DNA of 39,807 nucleotides. Source: an uncultured Eubacteriales bacterium (GTDB lineage Bacteria > Bacillota > Clostridia > Oscillospirales > CAG-272). A program made the translations under genes and the position numbers. The notes under the pieces were generated by a model. That model searched no databases. It was not told the DNA's origin and saw nothing but the letters and a program-made list of their open reading frames with translations. Below, piece by piece: positions 33,190 through 39,807 of the stretch (position 1 is the stretch's first letter; each line of letters starts with the position of its first letter). Location of the stretch: NCBI GenBank assembly GCA_934462825.1, contig CAKSIP010000010.1, forward strand, positions 1 to 39,807, in the 5' to 3' direction.

Positions 33190-33558
33190 ATGCTGGAATC
33201 AGGAGAAATGTATCTGGAAACGATTTATATACTGTCGAAAAAATCCTCCGCCGTGCGGAGCATTGACGTGGGGGAGTATATGGGATATTCCAAGCCGTCG
33301 GTCAGCCGCGCGATGGGGCTACTGAAGAAAGACGGTATGATTGCCATGGATCCGTCGGGGTATATTGTCCTCACCGAAGCGGGGCAAAAGAAAGCCCAAA
33401 AGATCTACGAGCGCCATACCATTCTTACAAAGCTCCTCGTGGAGCTTGGGGTGGATGAGCCAACCGCGGCGGAAGATGCCTGCCGGATTGAACACTATCT
33501 CAGCGATACAACCTTTGAAAAGCTCAAAGCGCATTTTCAAAAGCATAATAAATCATAA
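33190..33558 (+). CDS. Short DtxR/MntR-type iron-dependent repressor
   Basis: A 122-residue metal-dependent repressor, divergent from feoAAB. The winged helix is at about 1-65 (SIDVGEYMGYSKPSVSRAMG as helix-turn-helix). The dimerisation part is at about 66-122. It has no SH3-like third domain, as in MntR. The metal site can be read off: M7, C98, E101 and H102 align with DtxR M10, C102, E105 and H106, while Bacillus MntR has Asp and Glu at the first two positions. This points to Fe(II) rather than Mn(II). H76 is kept, but the second DtxR ancillary ligand (E83) is Thr. AAGGAAGG lies before the ATG. Its likely operators are at 33022 and 32434. Confidence 0.85.
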   Translation: MLESGEMYLETIYILSKKSSAVRSIDVGEYMGYSKPSVSRAMGLLKKDGMIAMDPSGYIVLTEAGQKKAQKIYERHTILTKLLVELGVDEPTAAEDACRIEHYLSDTTFEKLKAHFQKHNKS

Positions 33559-33579
33559 TGTAATATCAAACACAAGCCG

Positions 33580-33644
33580 CCGAGATTAACGTCGTAGAGA
33601 GTGCCGAAATGCTCAGAATGAGTGTTTCGGCACTCCCTTTTTTT
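33580..33644 (+). terminator. Terminator after the repressor gene, with a conserved upstream motif
   Basis: The hairpin GAGTGCCGAAATGCTCA / complement-like arm at 33599-33637 is followed by a run of T. It is preceded at 33580-33595 by CCGAGATTAACGTCGT, which matches 3256-3271 (ahead of the terminator at 3273) at 15 of 16 bases. Confidence 0.8.
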
Positions 33645-34224
33645 GCAAAATAATCATGAATCAATCTTGCTTTTGACTTGCAAAACGATGAAAAAACGCC
33701 TCATTTTGTCATAAAAACCCCTTTTGTATATAAAATACAAAAATAATTATACGAATATTCACAACTTTATTTGTTATACCCCTTGACAAACACGGAGGAT
33801 TGTTATAAAATAATTATGCTTTATTAAGAGTCATTCAAAAAAAAAAAAAAAACAGTTCACAATTTCGCCAAGAATCACGAAATGCAAGCGGACTTCGTCG
33901 AAGCGTCAGAAAAAATTGTGAAACGACAGCGTCAAACAAAATTTTCAGACATTAAACTTATATCGGTTCGATTGTATCTACCCGCCGACAAATATTTTGG
34001 CAGACAGTACAGTGATCGAACTTTTTTTGAGCCTCCATGAAACTCCCAAAAAGGCATCATCGTAAAGCAAAGGAGATGAAACGGAAAAAAACAGCCCGGC
34101 ATCCCATAGGGAAGCCGAGGCGGCGTTCGGATTCATCAGAACAGGAGGACGGCATCCGTCCGAATGGGACATAGCTCCGTGAAAGCGGATTAGCACCGGA
34201 ACAAAACGAAAGGATGAATACAGA
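33645..34224 (+). other. Long intergenic leader ahead of the surface genes
   Basis: No convincing gene. It holds a promoter (33783-33811), a run of 16 A (33837-33852), a 10-bp inverted repeat TTCACAATTT/AAATTGTGAA (33856-33922) enclosing a CTTCG-T-CGAAG hairpin, and then GTTCGAT (33966-33972) paired with ATCGAAC (34015-34021) directly followed by TTTTTTT. The last pair looks like a terminator with an internal hairpin. If the promoter is real, the leader is about 400 nt and may be a cis-acting RNA. Confidence 0.5.
33783..33811 (+). promoter_or_regulatory. Candidate promoter of the surface-protein cluster
   Basis: TTGACA at 33783-33788 and TAAAAT at 33806-33811 are 17 nt apart. An overlapping TATAAA at 33804 would give 15 nt. 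Transcription would start near 33818, just before the poly-A run. Confidence 0.6.
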
Positions 34225-35739
34225 ATGGACAGATACAGACAAAACGGAAAAACCGGCTCGTTTCTCGCTGTAAATAACGGCTCGGTGGAAGGATGCGTGG
34301 CCGATATTTCCTTTTTGGCCAGAAACGGCGGCGCCGGTTTTGTGTACGAAAACAACGCAAAAATCACAAATTCGTCGTCCGTAAAATGTGTCAAAGGCAA
34401 GTACGCCAAAGGCTTCTACGTCCGAAACGGCGGCACGATCACGGCCTGCGGATATATCGCCGGGAAAAGCGCCCATAAAATCGGAAAGGACGGCACGGAC
34501 GAATATATTTTCGGCAACCCGGAGCTGTATATCTCGTCGGAAACTCCGACAGAGGAAATCCATCAAAGGCTGGGGCTTGCCTCCGTCTGGAAAAACGAAT
34601 CGGCGAAAAACGGAAAATTTGTTCCTGACCTCGCTGCCAATATGTGCAGTCTTTCCGCCGAAGAAGAAAACATCATTGTGATTCAAACGGCGGACGATCT
34701 GAAACAGATGATCGAAACCGTCAATTCGGGCGACAAAAACGCCCTCGGAGCGCATTATCAGCTGGCGGACGACATCAATATGAAAGGCGCACGCCTCCGC
34801 CCGATCGGCGACGAGAGCTATCCGTTTGCCGGCATTTTCGACGGAAACGGAAAAACCGTCAGCAACTTCACCATCGACTGCCGCGGCGGCGAATACGGAG
34901 GCTTTTTCGGCTGTACCAAAAATGCGAAGGTGGCCAATCTCGCCCTGGATTACATGTTGAAGGGAAAAGGCGGCGTAACCGTCGGAGGAATGGCGGGCAG
35001 CATCATGGGCGGCAGCTTTGAAAACTGCCAGGTCAGACTTGCCATGTCGCCGGGCATGTGTTCGGGCGGCTTCTGCGGCAAAAACTCCGGCACCATCCGC
35101 AACTGCTACGTCGGCGGTAAAATCGCACCTCCCGTGCCGCTTCTGCCGTGGCTGATTCCGAGCTTGGCTGTGTTGCTTGCCCTGCTCACCGTTGGTTCCG
35201 TGATTCTTGTGAAGAAACTGACCGGCAATGTTCCGTTCCGGCCGGAGATTATTGATCCGAACCAGGTGCCGGTGCCAAAGCCGAACCAGCCGGAGGATCC
35301 GCCCCCGGCGGGAAGCAACCGCATCAGCCTGGAGCTGAATCACGAGGTCTATGTCAGCGCAACCACCATGGTGGGACAGATGGACTATGTAAACCCGCAC
35401 CGAAGCACACAGGACGTTGTGATACGGCTCTGTATCAGCGATGCGGAGCTGACCAAGGCCGGCTACGATCTTGTCGCCTGCAAGGTGCGGACGAAAAAGG
35501 AACTGAGCGCCGAGGGCTACAACCCCGAAAAGAGCTATACCGTGCTGTACAGCTCGCAAAGACTTCAGATCGGCTATAAGCTCGGCTACTGCAAGCTTTC
35601 GCCTCTCCCGAACGGAGAGACGCTGAAGGTCGGCGACTACGAGATGATCATGATGATCGACGCATACGATCCGAAAACCAACGAAAAGGCCATCGTCAAC
35701 GCGCAGGCCATGACAACCATTCATATTGTAGACAGATAA
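34225..35739 (+). CDS. GLUG-like repeat protein with a central membrane helix and C-terminal beta domain
   Basis: A 504-residue protein without a signal peptide. Residues 1-305 carry GLUG-like turns (SFLAVNNGSVEGC, GFYVRNGGTITACGYI, FAGIFDGNGKTVSNFTI, GGFCGKNSGTIRNCYVGG), probably a beta-solenoid. One membrane helix lies at about 311-333 (LLPWLIPSLAVLLALLTVGSVIL). A Pro-rich linker (about 350-366) leads to a C-terminal beta domain (about 370-504, beginning ISLELNHEVYVSATTM and ending MTTIHIVD). I cannot name the family. AAAGGA lies about 10 nt before the ATG, and an in-frame stop at 34180 limits the start. Which side of the membrane each half faces is unclear. The next gene begins 53 nt after its stop and encodes a large secreted protein, so a joint surface role is likely. 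Confidence 0.65.
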   Translation: MDRYRQNGKTGSFLAVNNGSVEGCVADISFLARNGGAGFVYENNAKITNSSSVKCVKGKYAKGFYVRNGGTITACGYIAGKSAHKIGKDGTDEYIFGNPELYISSETPTEEIHQRLGLASVWKNESAKNGKFVPDLAANMCSLSAEEENIIVIQTADDLKQMIETVNSGDKNALGAHYQLADDINMKGARLRPIGDESYPFAGIFDGNGKTVSNFTIDCRGGEYGGFFGCTKNAKVANLALDYMLKGKGGVTVGGMAGSIMGGSFENCQVRLAMSPGMCSGGFCGKNSGTIRNCYVGGKIAPPVPLLPWLIPSLAVLLALLTVGSVILVKKLTGNVPFRPEIIDPNQVPVPKPNQPEDPPPAGSNRISLELNHEVYVSATTMVGQMDYVNPHRSTQDVVIRLCISDAELTKAGYDLVACKVRTKKELSAEGYNPEKSYTVLYSSQRLQIGYKLGYCKLSPLPNGETLKVGDYEMIMMIDAYDPKTNEKAIVNAQAMTTIHIVDR

Positions 35740-35792
35740 AAAACACGCTGAATCCTATCCTGCAAAATCCAACAGAAAGGGGGCGATAAAGA

Positions 35793-38700
35793 TTGACGGT
35801 CAACGATAAACATCGAAAACCATCCGACATGCAAAGGTCGATTTCACTTTTGCTTGTGATAGCCATGCTGGCAACAATCTTTGTCGTTTCCCCTTTTTCG
35901 GTTTCGGCGGCCGATCCTGACTATGAGGAATTTTCAAGCGGCGCAGTGCTGCTGGACGCAAGCTACAGCGACAAGAACGTGCTGATCAAAAACGGCGTCT
36001 TTTCCGTCACCGTGTCCGGCGCGACCAATGTCAATATCATCTTTGAAAGCGTCACGATGGACAGACGCTACGCATCGGATACAAATAGGACAGTTCAAAA
36101 CCTTTATGACGTTTCGCAGAAGCTCGGCTGGGTAAAAAATGACGGAACCTATACCGCGCAGACCTGTCCGCTTTTGCTGACCAACAATGCAAGCGCAACG
36201 GTTGCCTTCCGCGGGGTGAATAACTTTTATGCGGGAACCAACGGCTGTACCGTAAGCGCCACGAATTCTTATACGAAACGGCAGTCCGGCGGTGGATTTG
36301 CAGGCATCCAGGTGGACTCCGGCTCCACGCTGACGATAGCGCAGAGCGGCGGTACGCTCAACGTACACGGCGCCTTCTATGTGGAAACTGACAACTCCAA
36401 CAACGTACCGAACACGAATCTTTACGAAAACGACAGAGTAGGCTACGGCTGGCCGAGCGGTGCTCAGACCGACCTTTCCGGCGGCGCCGGCATCGGCGGC
36501 GGAGCGGCATGGAACACGACCACGAGTGCGTCTCAGTACTATACCGCGGGAACGCCCGGCACCATCATCATCAACGGCGGAAACATCAACGCCCACGGCG
36601 GACATCAGGCGGCGGGTATCGGCGGCGGTCTGAACGGCGCGGCCACATCGACATCCATCACCATCAACGGCGGCAACGTCGTAGCTTACGGCGGCCGATG
36701 GGCGCCCGGCATCGGCGACGGCGATTCGCTGCAAAACAATTGGACAACAAAATATACGGATTCGTATTCCATCGACATCAACGGCGGTACCATCCAAGCC
36801 ACGGGCGGTGTAAACTGTCCGGGTATAGGAACGACGGACGAGGTTTCCGCTAATCAAACACGCCAAGATACCTCCGGGCTTACGATACAATTGAACGGCG
36901 GAGAGATCACCGCAAGATCGGGCTACCCGGATAAGTTCAACCCGAAGGGAACAGCCGGCTACAGCGGAACCGACGCGGCGGCGGCCATCGGCGCCGGAAA
37001 CAATACGAATATGCACTCGAACTCCATCCATGTCTCATCTGCGGCGAAAATTATCGCGTCGGGCTTCGGCCATTATTCCGTGACCGAAAACGGCGTAAAC
37101 CATGAAACGCTCCCCACGGTCAACATCGACTCGGACAGCTACGCCTTTCTCGGCCGATTCCCCGAGCTTACCTCGCACACGGAAAGACCGTTTGAGCTTT
37201 TTGAGGCGCAGCGCTTTGACGTTGCCATCGGCGATAAAACCTATCAGTATGTGAAATATGTCACACAGCCGGCAAACGGCAGTGCGGGCGAAATTTACTA
37301 TTACTGCCCCGAAGCACCCGATAACAAATGGCTCAAAAAGGCCGGAGCGGACGGCACAATCGAAAACGCCGCGGATGTTTCCCTTGATTCTCTTTCGGCT
37401 CTGGAAACCAAAATAGAAGAGCTGATGCTCACGCTCTATGTGGATGAAGGCTCGGTGAAAATCGGCGAAATTATCTCGCCCGCGCACTTCCGCTCGATTG
37501 CGCTGACACTGCCAAACCCGGAGGAGCACGGCGGCATTTACGCCTTGAAAATCCCCACAGACGCTCTGTACGGCTACGAGGGTGAGGCCACGCTGCCGAC
37601 GGTGGGTTATGTTGTCATCACCATCGGGGCGCAGGAGCAGGGAGTCCTGTCCGGCGAGATCGCCTATCCCGGCAAGCTGAATATCAAGGCGGATGCCGTT
37701 TCCGAAATGTTCACCGACCTTGACATCTACCGCGACGCGCTCCATGACGACGGCCGAAACGGTCTGATCGGCGACAAATTCATGGAAAATGTGTTTGCCT
37801 ATCGGGTGTATATCGAAAGCACCGACAATACGGCATATCTTTACGCCAAGTTTGCCCCCAATGACACCACATTGGTGTCCCTTGAGGAGCTTTCCGGCGC
37901 CCACTTGGACGTGGATTCCGCCACCGGCATCGTGACCGCCACAATTGACATGACGGATCTGACGGAAAAGGTGATACGCCTGAAAAAGACCGATACCGTA
38001 ACGGTAGACGGAAAGGCCGAAACACTCCACTCTGTGGTGTATAAAATCACCATTGTGAAAAAAGCGGAATACAAAATCGAGTTGAATCCGCTGGACAAAA
38101 TTTACGACGGCATGGCGGTCAAGCCGTCGATTGTTCGGCTCTATTCCGAAGAAACAAACGAAGAATATATCCCCACCGAAGCGGAGCTGAACTCTGTGGA
38201 ATATACCTATTACAGACAGGACGGCACCGCGTGGACGCCCATCGGCGCCGCGCCGAAGGACGCCGGCACGTACAAGGTTTCCGCAAGAATCGCCGCCGTC
38301 AGCTATAATGCGACGTCGGAAACGCAGTTTACAATATCCAAGCGCACCGTCACGGTCAACCGCATTGAACACCCCCTGACTTACGTCAGCTCGGCCGAAT
38401 ATAATACGGGCTGGACGGGAACCACCACGCACCCCGTGGAAAACCCCGGAAGGATCTTTCTCAATAACGTCATAAGCGGAGACGACCTGTCGGCGACCGC
38501 CGCAATTTTCTATAACGACATCACAATCGGCTACAAGGCGGATAAAATCACGCTGAAAGGCATAACCCTCTCCGGCGCGTCGGCTCATAACTACGAAACC
38601 GCTTCCACGCAGAACGTTTTCGGTCAGATCAGCTATAAGCTGGACCAAGCGATCTTTAAGAAAAAGCCCGGTCATCATTGGGATAAATTCTATCCCGTGG

Positions 38701-39290
38701 ACAGTACCGTTCCTGTAGGTCCCCCCGGCACGGTGGATTATCATTCGCCTCCGACCACGATCGACGGAAACATAGTTTATGACACGCACGGCGACCATGT
38801 GTACGCCCGAACGGAAAACACAGGCGAGGAGCAGTCGATCTACGCCGTGGACATCGAGTTTGGCGCCATGTATTTCTCTTATTCCAAATCGCAGTGGAAC
38901 CCGAACACCATGACGTATAAGGAGTTGGCCGACGAATCGCGCTGGACAGGCTTTGACGGCGGCAACAACTGCGTGACGGTGATCAACCGCTCCAACCGCG
39001 CCGTATATTACGCGCCCAACGTCAGAATCGACTTTCTTCATTCCGCCATCGGCGACAGCACCACGGGCATCAAGGCAAACTTTTATGACACCAATGCCGA
39101 TACCGGCACCATCATCACAGGCATCAAGCGGGAGCTTTCCGCGGCAACGGCAGGGAACATCGCCGCCCTCGGCACGGCGCAACGCCAAACGTGCTATATC
39201 AGGCTTTCGGGCGTTCCGCAGCTGGCAGAATCGGATCAGTTTACGGTTGTCGGCGGCGTGACAGTGACAATATCGCGCACCAACGAATAA
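35793..39290 (+). CDS. Large secreted beta-helix/MBG-type surface protein
   Basis: A 1165-residue exported protein. The start is TTG, chosen because AAAGGGGG lies upstream and no later ATG has a ribosome site. The signal peptide covers about 1-40 (SLLLVIAMLATIFVVSPFSVSA). Residues 45-430 are Gly/Asn-rich with recurring GAGIGGG and INGGNINAHGG, a right-handed beta-helix pattern. A middle region follows, then MBG/YDG-like domains near 765-960 (NPLDKIYDGMAVKPS, later GDDLSATAAIFY). A Pro/His linker leads to a C-terminal module at about 1012-1165 (IYAVDIEFG, WNPNTMTY, VTVINRSNRAVYYAPNVRI). There is no LPXTG or C-terminal helix. The C-terminal module recurs in the next gene. GC is higher than in neighbouring genes by eye. 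Confidence 0.75.
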   Translation: MTVNDKHRKPSDMQRSISLLLVIAMLATIFVVSPFSVSAADPDYEEFSSGAVLLDASYSDKNVLIKNGVFSVTVSGATNVNIIFESVTMDRRYASDTNRTVQNLYDVSQKLGWVKNDGTYTAQTCPLLLTNNASATVAFRGVNNFYAGTNGCTVSATNSYTKRQSGGGFAGIQVDSGSTLTIAQSGGTLNVHGAFYVETDNSNNVPNTNLYENDRVGYGWPSGAQTDLSGGAGIGGGAAWNTTTSASQYYTAGTPGTIIINGGNINAHGGHQAAGIGGGLNGAATSTSITINGGNVVAYGGRWAPGIGDGDSLQNNWTTKYTDSYSIDINGGTIQATGGVNCPGIGTTDEVSANQTRQDTSGLTIQLNGGEITARSGYPDKFNPKGTAGYSGTDAAAAIGAGNNTNMHSNSIHVSSAAKIIASGFGHYSVTENGVNHETLPTVNIDSDSYAFLGRFPELTSHTERPFELFEAQRFDVAIGDKTYQYVKYVTQPANGSAGEIYYYCPEAPDNKWLKKAGADGTIENAADVSLDSLSALETKIEELMLTLYVDEGSVKIGEIISPAHFRSIALTLPNPEEHGGIYALKIPTDALYGYEGEATLPTVGYVVITIGAQEQGVLSGEIAYPGKLNIKADAVSEMFTDLDIYRDALHDDGRNGLIGDKFMENVFAYRVYIESTDNTAYLYAKFAPNDTTLVSLEELSGAHLDVDSATGIVTATIDMTDLTEKVIRLKKTDTVTVDGKAETLHSVVYKITIVKKAEYKIELNPLDKIYDGMAVKPSIVRLYSEETNEEYIPTEAELNSVEYTYYRQDGTAWTPIGAAPKDAGTYKVSARIAAVSYNATSETQFTISKRTVTVNRIEHPLTYVSSAEYNTGWTGTTTHPVENPGRIFLNNVISGDDLSATAAIFYNDITIGYKADKITLKGITLSGASAHNYETASTQNVFGQISYKLDQAIFKKKPGHHWDKFYPVDSTVPVGPPGTVDYHSPPTTIDGNIVYDTHGDHVYARTENTGEEQSIYAVDIEFGAMYFSYSKSQWNPNTMTYKELADESRWTGFDGGNNCVTVINRSNRAVYYAPNVRIDFLHSAIGDSTTGIKANFYDTNADTGTIITGIKRELSAATAGNIAALGTAQRQTCYIRLSGVPQLAESDQFTVVGGVTVTISRTNE

Positions 39291-39378
39291 TTTTACCGAT
39301 ATAACTATAACCCGCAGAGTGCGGTTTATATATAAATAAAATAAAAAAATATAAAAGCTTTTGAAAGGAGCAAACAAA

Positions 39379-39807
39379 ATGAAAAAATTTTTTGCCATTC
39401 TTCTTACCGTTGCAATGCTTGCCACGGTGCTTGCCGTGTCCGTAAGCGCGGCCGGCGTGATCGACAGCACAACCGGAGTTCTGCCGGAGAATTTCACGAC
39501 AGAATCAGCACCCGGAGTAGATCTGAACGTAAAGGTGTCGGACATCACGCACAAATATGCGGCTGATATTATATTTACGCCTACGGATCTGCTTATTGGC
39601 GGCACAATCACATGGAACGTCAACACAATGAAGTATGATGTTGCTGGCGCCACACTTGCAAATACCACCCAGAAGGTCAAGGTTTCCAATCGCTCCGACC
39701 TTCCCATATACTCGTATGCAACAATCAGTGAAACCGATGATGATGACGGTATTACAATTGAAGCCGTTAACGGCGCAGGAAACAAGCTGAAAATCGACAA
39801 AGCAACC
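39379..39807 (+). CDS. Small secreted protein sharing the neighbour's C-terminal module (partial, cut by window end)
   Basis: An open frame of 143 codons with no stop before the window edge. GAAAGGAG lies 8 nt before the ATG. It has a clear signal peptide (MKKFFAILLTVAMLATVLAV, cut near VSAAG). After a short linker it has KYAADIIFTP, TWNVNTMKYD and VKVSNRSDLPIYSYATI, which line up with YAVDIEFG, WNPNTMTY and VTVINRSNRAVYYAPNVRI at the end of the preceding protein. It may be an abundant surface or matrix component. Its full length is unknown. Confidence 0.75.
   Translation, partial: MKKFFAILLTVAMLATVLAVSVSAAGVIDSTTGVLPENFTTESAPGVDLNVKVSDITHKYAADIIFTPTDLLIGGTITWNVNTMKYDVAGATLANTTQKVKVSNRSDLPIYSYATISETDDDDGITIEAVNGAGNKLKIDKAT

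Noticed and set aside
34037..34174. Very basic 45-codon frame in the leader before the surface cluster
   Set aside because: No Shine-Dalgarno at a proper distance, Arg/Lys-rich composition typical of chance reading, and it overlaps possible RNA structure. A leader peptide cannot be excluded.
34029..34224. Possible cyclic-di-GMP riboswitch before the surface genes
   Set aside because: Some GCAAAG and GGACG-type strings occur, but the conserved core order of the known class could not be matched.
34057..35724. Long minus-strand open frame of 555 codons
   Set aside because: It is antisense to the GLUG-like gene, lacks a start context and recognisable domains, and is explained by the GC-biased codons of the plus-strand gene.
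37035..39800. Minus-strand open frame of 921 codons opposite the large secreted protein
   Set aside because: Translation looks like a shadow (Cys, Arg and Val-rich with no domain). The plus strand has a signal peptide, ribosome site and repeats.

Overview
The window looks like chromosomal DNA from a Gram-positive, Clostridia-type Firmicute, by eye about half GC. The basis is an ECF sigma/RsgI-like anti-sigma pair, a T-box leader on valS, AGGAGG ribosome sites, DUF1836 and TIGR03960/DUF2344 proteins, a SpoIVFB-like M50 protease, the MEP enzyme DXS, a flotillin/NfeD pair, a DtxR/feo locus and large secreted beta-rich surface proteins. I saw no insertion sequence, prophage, CRISPR array or rRNA. 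There is one tRNA (Thr, GGT).

Layout: 1-3.2 kb, an ECF sigma factor and its membrane anti-sigma partner, which carries nine PepSY-like repeats. 3.3-4.0 kb (minus), a degenerate response-regulator-like protein. 4.2-8.5 kb, rlmB and a large acidic membrane protein that appears to be a catalytically dead P1B-type ATPase. 8.6-15.8 kb, a tight run of radical SAM protein, DUF2344 protein, sugar-phosphate isomerase-like protein and a surface protein with InlB-like B-repeats. 16.1-18.1 kb, dxs. 18.1-22.2 kb (minus), potABCD for polyamine uptake. 22.4-23.1 kb (minus), the M50 protease. 23.2-26.1 kb, the DUF1836 regulator and NfeD/flotillin. 26.3-29.4 kb (minus), T-box-controlled valS. 29.5 kb, tRNA-Thr. 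29.7-33.0 kb (minus), feoA-feoA-feoB plus a Cys-rich accessory gene. These diverge from a short DtxR-type repressor at 33.2 kb, and two palindromes with identical arms are probable operators. 33.6-39.8 kb, a long possibly structured leader followed by three genes for extracellular proteins, the last cut by the window edge.

How the parts work together: the iron block is a self-contained circuit. The repressor has DtxR-type Fe ligands, its likely operators sit at the feoA promoter and ahead of feoB, and a further inverted repeat lies at its own promoter. The surface block (34-39.8 kb) looks like a secretion or assembly unit: a membrane protein with GLUG-like repeats, a large secreted beta-helix/MBG protein, and a small secreted protein that shares the C-terminal module of the large one. 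A family of intrinsic terminators with a common distal stem (CTCA-N3-TGAG) and covarying basal stems closes at least five transcription units.

The most unusual items are the pseudo-P-type ATPase, the PepSY-array anti-sigma factor, the surface trio and the terminator family. All calls are from reading the sequence; no database search was run.
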